9,015 nt of DNA from Nitriliruptorales bacterium (GCA_007119305.1 SKPY01000167.1:1-9015); one strand, 5' to 3'. Positions 1-6,493 are shown, numbered from the stretch's first letter. Notes: generated from the sequence alone by a model not told the origin. Numbers and translations: made by a program.

Positions 1-192
1 ACGGCCCTATACGCGACACCCAAATGGAGCGCCGTAGCGGCCTACGTAACCGCCGTTACCTTGAAGTCGGTTCGGCCACCTTCACTACGCTGCGTGACCG
101 ATATGCGCGCTCCTGCGCGCGCTTCGCTCGGACCCTTGCCGTCCGGTATCCCCGGTTACCTGAGCCCGCACCCGAAGGTTCGCATCAACGCC

Positions 193-223
193 GACCAGGA
201 GAAACCGGCGTTCTCTCCTGGTC
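193..223 (-). terminator. Possible terminator hairpin downstream of the ATPase gene
   Basis: GACCAGGAGA (193-202) and TCTCCTGGTC (214-223) form a perfect 10-bp stem. The intervening 11 bases can extend it by AAC/GTT with one bulged base and a CGGC loop. It lies 75-105 bases past the minus-strand stop codon at 298. No T-run follows, as is common in high-GC actinobacteria, so it could also be a processing or stability element or simply an intergenic palindrome. Confidence 0.4.
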
Positions 224-253
224 GCAGTGCGGCCACATGCGGCGAAGGCGCGT

Positions 254-293
254 CACGGCCCCCCATCACACCGTCGGCCGAAGGAAGGCCGTG
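254..293 (-). terminator. Possible stem-loop directly after the ATPase stop codon
   Basis: CACGGCC (254-260) pairs with GGCCGTG (287-293). Alternatively CGGCC (275-279) pairs with GGCCG (287-291) around a 7-base loop. Both structures start within five bases of the minus-strand stop codon. There is no U-tract, so the terminator call is tentative, and the more distal 193-223 hairpin is an alternative. Confidence 0.3.
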
Positions 294-297
294 CCTG

Positions 298-2574
298 CTA
301 GGAGCGGACGGAACGGCGCAGCAGTGCGTCCATGCGTGCCCGCAGCACGTCGGGGTCGAACGGCTTGGTGATGTAGTCGTCCGCGCCGGCGTGCAGCCCC
401 TGCAGCTCGGTGTCGCGGTTCTCGTCACCCGTGATGAGCAGGACCGGGAGATCCATCGTCGACTGCTTGCGGCGCAGGGCCCGTGTCACCTCGTAGCCGT
501 CGATCTTCGGCAGGCGCACGTCGAGGAGCAGCAGGTCGGGCAGGTCGCGGTGCACGCTCTCGAGGGCCCGCTGCCCGTCCTCGGCCTCCACGACCTCGAA
601 GTCGCCGTGGAGCATGGCGGCGATCGTCGCCCGCACTGACGGATCGTCATCGACGACGAGCACGACGGGCAGGCCGTCGGCTGCGGGATCCGCCGCGATC
701 GGGGTGCCGCAGTCGGGACACACGCGCCAGCCGTGCTCGAGGGTGCGCGTGCAGGTCGCGCAGGTCGGCAGGCCGAGCTGCGTCCCGCACCAGGGGCACA
801 CGGCGAACTCGGGCTGCACGACGTGGGCGCAGACCGGGCAGGTGCCGTCATCCGCCTCCGCGTCATGGGGGGCGACGCGCAGCAGCTCCTCCAGCGAGGT
901 GACGCCGTCGGCGGCCCGTGCGAGGCCCTCTTCTCGCAGGCTGCGCATGCCCGACTGGCGTGCGGCCTTGTGCACCTCGGAGGTCGACGCGCCGGACAGC
1001 AGCAGGTCGCGGACCCGGGCGTCGATCGGCAGCACCTCGAACAGGCCGATGCGCCCGCGGTAGCCGCTGTGGTTGCAGTAGTTGCAGCCGGCGCCGGTCT
1101 TGAACGTCAGGAGCTCGAGATCCCGGGGGGACAGGTGGAGCTGTGCGATCTCGCGATCGGTCGGGGTGTGGTCGGTCCGGCACCGGGTGCAGATGCGGCG
1201 CACGAGACGCTGCGCGATCACGAGGGTGAGCGAGCCCGTGATGAGCCACGGCGGGACACCGAGGTCGCGGAGCCGCACGACGGCGCTCGGCGCGTCGTTG
1301 GTGTGCAGGGTCGACAGGACGAGGTGGCCCGTCATCGAGGCCTGGGCAGCGAGCTCCGCCGTCTCGCGGTCCCGGATCTCGCCCACCATGACGATGTCGG
1401 GGTCCTGGCGCAGGACCGTGCGCAGGCAGCGTGCGAACGTCCGGCCGATGCCCTCGATGATCTGGGTCTGGTTGACCCCGGGCAGCTCGTACTCGATGGG
1501 GTCCTCGAGCGTGATGACGTTGCGGCTCTCGTCCGCGAGGTGGCCGAGGGCGGCGTAGAGGGTCGAGGTCTTGCCGGAGCCGGTCGGCCCCGTGAGCAGG
1601 ATCAGCCCCTGCGGGCGCTCGAGGGCACCGAGCAGTCTGGCCATCTGCCCGTCGTCTAGCCCGAGCTCGTCGAGGTCGAGCCGTTCGGCGCCTTTCAGCA
1701 GCAGCCGCAGCACCATCGTCTCGCCGTACAGCGACGGCAGGCTCGACACGCGCAGGTCAACCTCCTGGTTCTGCGAGGAGAACCTGGCGCGGCCGTCCTG
1801 GGGCAGCCGGCGCTCGGCGATGTCCATGGACGCGAGCAGCTTGATGCGGGCGACGAACTGGCCGCGCGCGCCGCGGGGGATCTTCATCGCCTCGTGCAGC
1901 ACGCCGTCGACCCGGTAGCGGACCGTCGCGCCGTCGACGCCGGGCTCCACGTGGATGTCGCTCGCACCCGCCTCGATCGCGCTGTGGATCATCCCGTCGA
2001 CGAGGCGGATCATCGGCGCGTCCGCCTCGGTGACGGGCTCGAGGTCGGCCTCGTCCGCCGCGGCCTCGTCGAGCGCGCCGATGAGGTCGCCGGCCTGCTC
2101 CTCGAACCCGTAGGTCCGGCGGACCGTCGCGTCGATCTCCGACCAGGGAGCGATCACCGGGCGGATGCGCTTGACCCCCGTGGCGGTGCGGACGTCGTCG
2201 CGCCCGACGATGTCGGTCGGGTCGGCGGTGGCGACCACGAGGGTGCCGTCGTCGTCGAACTCGAGGGGCAGCACCCCGTAGCGGCGCGCGATCGTGCCGG
2301 ACAGCATCTGCACCGCGGCGACGTCAGGCCGCAGCGCGTCCCCGGAGACGAAGTCGAGGCCGTGCTGGGTCGCGAGCATCTCGGAGACCTCAGCCTCGGT
2401 GGTGAACCCGAGCCGGACGAGCGTCCGCCCGAGACGCTCCCAGCGCCCGTGGGCGTCGGACTGTCTCGAGTCGAGTGCCTCTGCGAGCTGCCGGTCGTCG
2501 ATGAGGCCAGCCTGGACGAGCAGCTGACCCAGCCTCGGCCTCACCGATACCACGTGTGCGTCACTGGTCGCCAT
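298..2574 (-). CDS. PilB/GspE-type secretion ATPase with MshEN, double zinc ribbon and receiver domain
   Basis: This is a hexameric motor ATPase for type IV pilus or type II secretion assembly, 758 residues long. Seen in order: an MshEN/T2SSE_N domain with two RLGxxLVxxG motifs (residues 14-38 and 47-70); the Asp box SDIHVEP (205-211); Walker A GPTGSGKTS (329-337, K335); the Walker B region QDPDIVMVGEIRD (390-402); the His box STLHTNDA (421-428); and the family zinc-binding cysteines C462, C465, C497 and C500. After the core come four CxxC pairs (579/582, 593/596, 605/608, 619/622), a double zinc ribbon. A CheY-like receiver follows (about 636-755), with acidic residues 642-644, phospho-acceptor D685, T715 and K737 all present. 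Family members are usually near 560 residues, so the ribbon and receiver are additions. The ATG is preceded by AGGA seven bases upstream (2582-2585). No other pilus gene is visible. PilB and GspE cannot be told apart here. Confidence 0.95.
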   Translation of the reverse strand: MATSDAHVVSVRPRLGQLLVQAGLIDDRQLAEALDSRQSDAHGRWERLGRTLVRLGFTTEAEVSEMLATQHGLDFVSGDALRPDVAAVQMLSGTIARRYGVLPLEFDDDGTLVVATADPTDIVGRDDVRTATGVKRIRPVIAPWSEIDATVRRTYGFEEQAGDLIGALDEAAADEADLEPVTEADAPMIRLVDGMIHSAIEAGASDIHVEPGVDGATVRYRVDGVLHEAMKIPRGARGQFVARIKLLASMDIAERRLPQDGRARFSSQNQEVDLRVSSLPSLYGETMVLRLLLKGAERLDLDELGLDDGQMARLLGALERPQGLILLTGPTGSGKTSTLYAALGHLADESRNVITLEDPIEYELPGVNQTQIIEGIGRTFARCLRTVLRQDPDIVMVGEIRDRETAELAAQASMTGHLVLSTLHTNDAPSAVVRLRDLGVPPWLITGSLTLVIAQRLVRRICTRCRTDHTPTDREIAQLHLSPRDLELLTFKTGAGCNYCNHSGYRGRIGLFEVLPIDARVRDLLLSGASTSEVHKAARQSGMRSLREEGLARAADGVTSLEELLRVAPHDAEADDGTCPVCAHVVQPEFAVCPWCGTQLGLPTCATCTRTLEHGWRVCPDCGTPIAADPAADGLPVVLVVDDDPSVRATIAAMLHGDFEVVEAEDGQRALESVHRDLPDLLLLDVRLPKIDGYEVTRALRRKQSTMDLPVLLITGDENRDTELQGLHAGADDYITKPFDPDVLRARMDALLRRSVRS

Positions 2575-2590
2575 TTCCGTTTCCTATCGG

Positions 2591-2596
2591 TATGGT
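2591..2596 (+). promoter_or_regulatory. Possible -10 element for the LppM-like gene
   Basis: TATGGT fits the actinobacterial TANNNT -10 pattern and lies in the 68-base gap between two divergent genes. It would give a leader of about 40 bases before the ATG at 2643. No clear -35 is visible at the right distance, so this is weak. Confidence 0.25.
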
Positions 2597-2613
2597 CGGC
2601 GCGACCTTGAGCA

Positions 2614-2631
2614 CGACCCCGCCCGGGGTCG
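2614..2631. promoter_or_regulatory. Perfect dyad in the divergent intergenic region, operator-like
   Basis: CGACCCC-gccc-GGGGTCG is a perfect 7-bp inverted repeat with a 4-base centre. It lies between the divergent ATPase and lipoprotein genes, 11 bases before the lipoprotein ATG. It overlaps a tandem direct repeat, TCGCGGAT twice (2629-2644), that runs into the start codon. It could be an operator for a dimeric regulator acting on one or both genes, or an RNA hairpin hiding the lipoprotein start, which has no clear Shine-Dalgarno sequence. No regulator gene adjoins it. Confidence 0.35.
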
Positions 2632-2642
2632 CGGATTCGCGG

Positions 2643-3386
2643 ATGACGATGCGGCGCACACGGTGCAGGCGAGGCGCACAGATCAGCGCGCTGCTCGTCG
2701 TGGCAGCGCTGCTGTCGGCATGCCAGGCCCGTCTGGCGGTCGACATCAGCGTGAGCGCCCAGGGCGGGGGGCAGCTCGCGGTGACGCTGGGCGCCGACCC
2801 CGAGCTCCTCAGGTTGGCCGAGGAGGCGGGCGCGGACCCGCTCGACGCGCTCCTCGCCGCCGGAGACGACCTGGAGGCCGAGGGGTGGGCGGCGCTCGAG
2901 GCGACGACGCCGGACGGCGGACGGGAGGTCAGGCTGTCCGCCGAGTTCGACGACCCGGACGAGTTCAACGCGCTGGCGCAGGCGCTGGTCGACGCCCTCG
3001 CCGCGCCGGAGGTGCGCCTGCTCGACGAGCTGCGCCTCGAGGTCACCGACGAGGAGCTGACGGTCGCGGGCCACGCGAGCCTGCGGCCGGAGCCAGCGGT
3101 GACCGAGTTCGGGCTGCAGCCCGACGAAGCGGTCCGCCTGCTCGCCGAGCGTGACGCGTTCGCGTACCAGGTTCGTGTGGTCCTGCCCGGCACGCTGCTG
3201 CGCACGACCGCCGACGACGCCGAGATGCCGCTGCGCTGGAGCATCCCCCCGGGCGAGGACGTGGAGATCCTCGCGGTGACCGAGGCGCCGGGGACACCCT
3301 GGTGGGTGGCGGCCCTCGCGGCAGCGGGCATCGCGGTCGTCCTCGCGTTGGGCTGGCTGCTGCTGTGGCGCTCGCGGGCCCGCTGA
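2643..3386 (+). CDS. LppM-like (DUF3153-type) membrane-anchored lipoprotein
   Basis: This is a predicted envelope lipoprotein of 247 residues. The N-terminus is basic (RRTRCRRG), followed by a hydrophobic segment and the lipobox LLSAC, so lipidation is expected at Cys27. The exported middle part is acidic and alternates strand-like and helical stretches. The end is a membrane helix (WWVAALAAAGIAVVLALGWL) with a short basic tail WRSRAR, so the protein would be anchored at both ends. This lipobox, domain and C-terminal helix layout matches the actinobacterial LppM family, whose mycobacterial member affects host-cell interaction; the role in a free-living relative is unknown. An earlier in-frame ATG at 2556 lies inside the divergent gene and would bury the signal peptide, so 2643 is preferred; 2649 is also possible. 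No Shine-Dalgarno sequence is seen. The family call rests on layout and general likeness. Confidence 0.75.
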   Translation: MTMRRTRCRRGAQISALLVVAALLSACQARLAVDISVSAQGGGQLAVTLGADPELLRLAEEAGADPLDALLAAGDDLEAEGWAALEATTPDGGREVRLSAEFDDPDEFNALAQALVDALAAPEVRLLDELRLEVTDEELTVAGHASLRPEPAVTEFGLQPDEAVRLLAERDAFAYQVRVVLPGTLLRTTADDAEMPLRWSIPPGEDVEILAVTEAPGTPWWVAALAAAGIAVVLALGWLLLWRSRAR

Positions 3387-3415
3387 CCGGCCCCGCCCGC
3401 GCCCCGCCGGGTCAG
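3383..3415. terminator. Bidirectional terminator-like inverted repeat between convergent genes
   Basis: CTGACCGGC (3383-3391) pairs with GCCGGGTCAG (3406-3415) with one bulged base. The arms contain both stop codons: TGA of the lipoprotein gene and the complement of TGA of the transporter gene. The two genes converge with only 25 bases between them, so a shared GC-rich hairpin could end both transcripts. There is no U-tract on either side. Confidence 0.4.
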
Positions 3416-5127
3416 TCCTCGTTGCGGGTGAGCGCACGCGCGGTCAGCTCGCGCGCCGGCCGGACGGCCGCGAGGCGCGTGCGGGTGGTCTCCATGAACA
3501 CCGGGGACGGCGTGGTCTCGGCCAGCGCCGCGATGAAGTCGCCCCCCGGGATGCGCAGCAGCGCGACGTCGGTCAGCGCGTCGACGCTGGCCGTCCGCGG
3601 TCCTTCCTCGAGCAGGCCGATCTCGCCGAAGTACTCCCCCGGCCCGAGCACGCTGACACGCTCTTCCGACCCGCCCTCGCCGGCCGCCATGATGGCCACG
3701 CTGCCGTCGGTGATGACGAAGAACGCGTCTGCCTGCTCGCCCTCGACGATGATGCGGCTGCCGGCGGGCGCGTGCTCCTCGGTGGCGGTCGCCGCGAGAC
3801 GCTCCAGAGCCGGGCGGTTGGCGGCCGCGAAGATCCCGAGCGCCGACAGCGTCTCGATGCGCGGCCCGAGCTGGGCGAGGCGGTCGGTCAGCGCCCGGTC
3901 GACCCGCTGCGTGAACGGATACAGGGCCACCACGAGGAGGGAGGCGCCCGCGGAGACCGCGAGCAGGGTGCCGTTCAGCCCGACGAGCGCGAGCAACGTC
4001 GGCACGATCAGCGCTCCGAGCGAGTACGCGACCAGGGTGAGCGTGACGAACACGCCGAACACCCGGGCGATCATGTCCGAGGGCAGCGCCCGCTGAATGG
4101 CGGTCACGGCGAGCACCTCGACGACGAGCAGGCCGGCGCCCCGCACGACCTGGAGCGCGACCGCGACCACAGGGACATCGACGATCAGCAGCAGACCGGT
4201 CGGCAGCGTGTAGGCGACCAGCGCGAGCGAGATGACCGTCGCGAGCCGCGGTGCGCCGGCGAGGCGGTTCACGACCGTCGACATCAGGATGCCCCCGACG
4301 CCCAACCCGGCCATAAGCCAGCCGAAGCCGTCGGGGCCGAGGCCGAGCACCCGGTCCGACACGACGACGAACAGCACGGTGTCGGCGCCGAAGATGACGC
4401 TCCCGAGCACGCTCGCGAGGACGAGCACCGTCGCCGTCGTCGACGACGCGAGCGCTTTGAACCCGAGGGTGACCTGCCGGAACACCCCTGCGCTGCCGCC
4501 CTCCGTGACGTCGCTGGGACGGCTGCGGGTCGCGAGCCGTGTCGTGCAGAAGGCCGAGACGAGGAAGGCGCAGGCGTTGACGAGCAGCGCGACCTGGACG
4601 TTCGAGACCGCCAGGATGATCGCCCCGAGGCCCGGTCCGATGATCGTCGCGACGTTCTCGACGACGCTGTTGAAGGCGTTGGCCCCCGCCAGGTCGCGCT
4701 CCTCGACGATCTGCGGCACCAGCGCGGCCGTCGCGGGGTAGTAGATCGTCCCGATGATCGAGCTGATGCTCGCCAGCATGATCACGGCCAGCGGGTAGGC
4801 GCCCAGGCCGGTCACGACGGCCATCGTGAGCATCACGAGCGCGCAGACGACGTCCGCGGTGATCATCAGGCGGCGGCGCTCGATCCGCTCCGCGATCACA
4901 CCGCCGTACGTGCTGAACAGCAGCGCGGGGATGAAGCGGCCGAGCGTCACCGCCGCAGCCCAGGTCGGCGACTGGGTCGCCTCCCACACGTAGACGTACA
5001 GCGCGACGTTGTACGCCCAGATGCCGACGCTCGAGATGGCCAGCCCCGAGACGAGCCAGCGGTAGTCGCGGTAGGAGAGCGCCGCTCGGATCCCGCCCGC
5101 GCGCTCCGCGGACGCTGCTGTCGTCAT
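3412..5127 (-). CDS. MFS transporter fused to a C-terminal cyclic-nucleotide-binding domain
   Basis: This is a predicted inner-membrane exporter of 571 residues. Residues 20-410 hold a series of hydrophobic helices of the major facilitator superfamily, most like the DHA3/EntS branch. A motif-A-like cytoplasmic loop, GGVIAERIERRRLMI, lies at 75-89. Residues about 430-540 form a CAP/cNMP-binding domain whose phosphate-binding cassette FGEIGLLEEGPRTAS (500-514) keeps the key Glu502 and Arg511. Fusions of this kind occur in actinobacteria, and the natural inference is that cAMP or cGMP gates transport; the substrate cannot be read from sequence. The ATG at 5127 is chosen over an in-frame start at 5175 because GAGGAA sits seven bases upstream and the extra 16 residues look non-coding. 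A possible promoter lies at 5209-5237. It converges with the lipoprotein gene. Confidence 0.88.
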   Translation of the reverse strand: MTTAASAERAGGIRAALSYRDYRWLVSGLAISSVGIWAYNVALYVYVWEATQSPTWAAAVTLGRFIPALLFSTYGGVIAERIERRRLMITADVVCALVMLTMAVVTGLGAYPLAVIMLASISSIIGTIYYPATAALVPQIVEERDLAGANAFNSVVENVATIIGPGLGAIILAVSNVQVALLVNACAFLVSAFCTTRLATRSRPSDVTEGGSAGVFRQVTLGFKALASSTTATVLVLASVLGSVIFGADTVLFVVVSDRVLGLGPDGFGWLMAGLGVGGILMSTVVNRLAGAPRLATVISLALVAYTLPTGLLLIVDVPVVAVALQVVRGAGLLVVEVLAVTAIQRALPSDMIARVFGVFVTLTLVAYSLGALIVPTLLALVGLNGTLLAVSAGASLLVVALYPFTQRVDRALTDRLAQLGPRIETLSALGIFAAANRPALERLAATATEEHAPAGSRIIVEGEQADAFFVITDGSVAIMAAGEGGSEERVSVLGPGEYFGEIGLLEEGPRTASVDALTDVALLRIPGGDFIAALAETTPSPVFMETTRTRLAAVRPARELTARALTRNED

Positions 5128-5133
5128 AGGCCG

Positions 5134-5139
5134 TTCCTC
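5134..5139 (-). promoter_or_regulatory. Ribosome binding site fixing the transporter start
   Basis: On the minus strand this reads GAGGAA, seven bases before the ATG at 5127. No comparable site precedes the longer in-frame start at 5175, so this decides the 571-residue form. Confidence 0.55.
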
Positions 5140-5208
5140 GCCCTCGGCCGTGTGTGCCGGCGGACCGCGCCGCACGCCGTCGGCATCCCGCCCTGGTGCA
5201 AGGGGCGG

Positions 5209-5237
5209 ACCCTACCCGCTCCGTAGGGCGCCGTCCA
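5209..5237 (-). promoter_or_regulatory. Possible promoter of the transporter gene
   Basis: On the minus strand TGGACG (5232-5237) and TAGGGT (5209-5214) are separated by 17 bases, resembling -35 and -10 elements. The start of transcription would fall near 5202, giving a leader of about 75 bases. A small hairpin CCGCCC-N9-GGGCGG (5188-5208) overlaps the predicted start point. Confidence 0.35.
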
Positions 5238-5271
5238 TAGCCCGGTCGGGGGGTCTGCGGGCCGGGGCCGA

Positions 5272-5312
5272 GGCGGCGCGGCGCCGCCCGGGGCCACCAG
5301 CCGGGCGCCGCC
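5272..5312 (-). terminator. GC-rich stem-loop after the gene at 5323-6390
   Basis: GGCGGCGC (5272-5279) pairs with GCGCCGCC (5305-5312). A competing inner stem CGCCCGG (5285-5291)/CCGGGCG (5301-5307) is also possible. The structure starts 11 bases after the minus-strand stop codon. No U-tract follows, so this is a tentative terminator. Confidence 0.35.
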
Positions 5313-5322
5313 CTGGCCGGTG

Positions 5323-6390
5323 CTACGAGGCCTCGCGTTCGGCCCTGATCCGCTCCTTGGCCTGGCGGACGTAGGCGGCCTTCGCCTTCGCGCGCGCCAT
5401 GCGTTCGCTCTTGCCCTCGGCGATGAGCTTGTCGTAGGTCGCCTGGTCGATCTCCGCCTCGACCTTGATGTCGTCCTCGGCGGGCTTCTGCGCGGCAGCG
5501 GGCGCCGCCGCCTCCGCCGGGGCGGCTGCAGTGGGCGCGGCCGCGCGATCGTCCGCCGCGATCTCCCGCAACGCGGGGGTCAGCTCGATGAGCGCGCAGG
5601 TCTCGCGCCAGCGGTCGGCCGCCTGCTGGAGGTCGGGCAGGTTCAGCCGCTTGGTCAACGCGGTCTTCACCACCCGGTCCCACACCTCCTCCGAGGGGTC
5701 CACGAGGCGGACCTGCGCGGGCACGCGGGCTACCTCCGAGCGATGGTCCTTGGAGCGGGCGATGATCGTCACACGCTCAGCCGACGGCAGTCCCGGGACC
5801 TGCTGCTCCTGCGGGCCGTTCAGGACATAGACCTTGCCGCCCTCGTACACGAACCACACGGCCTGGTGGTGCGCGCTTCGCACCGGCTTCTTGCGGTCAC
5901 GCCAGCTCTGCCGCGGCGCAGGTGGCTGCGGCACCTCGAGCCAGAGGATCTCCCCCTTCGTCAGGGCCTTGGACAGGGTCTCCTCGAGCGCGACCTTCGG
6001 GTGGCCGCCGCGCGCGGCCTCGATGAACACCGGGATCGAGCCCGCCTCGGCATCGTCGATGTAGAAGGTCGCCTGGTGCTCGCCGTAGTCGTGCAGCTGG
6101 AGCGCGCGCACGGTCGTCGCGAAGCGGTCGTTGAACATCTCCCCGGAGAGCTGGACCACGCGCACCTGGGAGCGGTAGAGCTCGCGGCCGTCGGGGTCGG
6201 ACAGCACGAACTGCTCGGTGTAGCCGCCCTGCGGCCCCTGATACTCGCGCACGACCGTGAACGGCCGGGCCGGCCCGGGCAGCGGACCGGCCGGTCGGAT
6301 CACGGGATCGAGCAGGGTCGGGTCCACGCGGCTGGCGTCGTAGATCTCACGATCGAGCACGAGCGCGTAGTGGAGGTCGGCGCGGGCCAT
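5323..6390 (-). CDS. Conserved-looking protein of unknown function with a lysine/arginine-rich helical tail
   Basis: I do not recognise a named family with certainty. The protein has 355 residues with no signal peptide or membrane helix, so it is probably cytoplasmic. Four parts are visible. Residues 1-125 are strand-rich and loosely resemble the DUF6941 type (FVLSDPDGRELY, then LHDYGEHQATFYIDD). Residues about 135-272 include AVWFVYEGGKVYVLNG and ERVTIIARSK, which recall the pyridoxamine-phosphate-oxidase-like split barrel. Residues 279-304 are an Ala/Pro linker. Residues 311-352 form a charged helix around YDKLIAEGKSERMARAKAKA, which could bind nucleic acid or a protein partner. The ATG has AGGAG ten bases upstream, and a TATACT box at 6477-6482 may drive it separately from the Nudix gene 103 bases upstream. 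That the gene is real is well supported; both domain likenesses are guesses from the strand pattern. Confidence 0.8.
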   Translation of the reverse strand: MARADLHYALVLDREIYDASRVDPTLLDPVIRPAGPLPGPARPFTVVREYQGPQGGYTEQFVLSDPDGRELYRSQVRVVQLSGEMFNDRFATTVRALQLHDYGEHQATFYIDDAEAGSIPVFIEAARGGHPKVALEETLSKALTKGEILWLEVPQPPAPRQSWRDRKKPVRSAHHQAVWFVYEGGKVYVLNGPQEQQVPGLPSAERVTIIARSKDHRSEVARVPAQVRLVDPSEEVWDRVVKTALTKRLNLPDLQQAADRWRETCALIELTPALREIAADDRAAAPTAAAPAEAAAPAAAQKPAEDDIKVEAEIDQATYDKLIAEGKSERMARAKAKAAYVRQAKERIRAEREAS

Positions 6391-6476
6391 CCGCTTGCGG
6401 CTCCTGGGTCGGGGGTTCGGGGGCTGCTCGCAGGGTTCGGAGCGGAGCCCGGAGCGCTAGGCCCCGGGTCGCGCGC

Positions 6477-6482
6477 AGTATA
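6477..6482 (-). promoter_or_regulatory. Possible -10 element for the gene at 5323-6390
   Basis: TATACT on the minus strand matches the -10 consensus at five of six positions and is one of the few AT-rich points in this gap. Transcription would start near 6470, about 80 bases before the ATG at 6390. A weak -35 (TCGACG) lies 19 bases further upstream, inside the end of the Nudix gene. Confidence 0.4.
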
Positions 6483-6493
6483 CCGGCGGCGGG

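Larger units (their letters stand above)
1..297. other. Gene-poor stretch rich in short inverted repeats
   Basis: I find no convincing gene here. The open frames that cross it run antisense into the ATPase gene and show no recognisable domain. What it does hold is a cluster of short perfect inverted repeats: CGTAG-cggc-CTACG (33-46), GTAAC-cgcc-GTTAC (46-59, sharing base 46 with the first), GCGCGC-tcct-GCGCGC (105-120), GGTA-N8-TACC (145-160), a 10-bp dyad (193-223) and CACGGCC...GGCCGTG (254-293). The last two lie just downstream of the minus-strand ATPase gene and are listed separately as possible terminators. The others could be REP-like intergenic palindromes or parts of a structured RNA. 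The sequence alone cannot decide. Confidence 0.5.

Noticed and set aside
160..190. GGTTCG at 177-182 as a possible tRNA T-loop
   Set aside because: No flanking T-stem, anticodon arm or acceptor stem can be built around it on either strand.
24..639. Plus-strand frames 24-371 and 61-639 and minus-strand frame 156-428 at the left end
   Set aside because: They run into the receiver-domain coding region in the wrong frame or strand, have no ribosome site, and show arginine/proline-rich composition without domains.
733..2610. Long plus-strand frames (733-1659 and 1894-2610) antisense to the ATPase
   Set aside because: The opposite strand holds an ATPase with every expected motif. The antisense translations are low-complexity and lack recognisable domains or ribosome sites.
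3772..5226. 484-codon plus-strand frame antisense to the MFS transporter
   Set aside because: Its product is dominated by Arg, Asp, His and Gln as expected from the complement of membrane-helix codons; the transporter is clearly the real gene.
2561..5683. A 1040-codon open frame on the minus strand spanning the lipoprotein, transporter and part of the next gene
   Set aside because: It is very rich in Arg, Gly, Ala and Asp, shows no domain, and overlaps genes with clear signatures in another frame of the same strand or antisense to it. This is a typical high-GC artefact.
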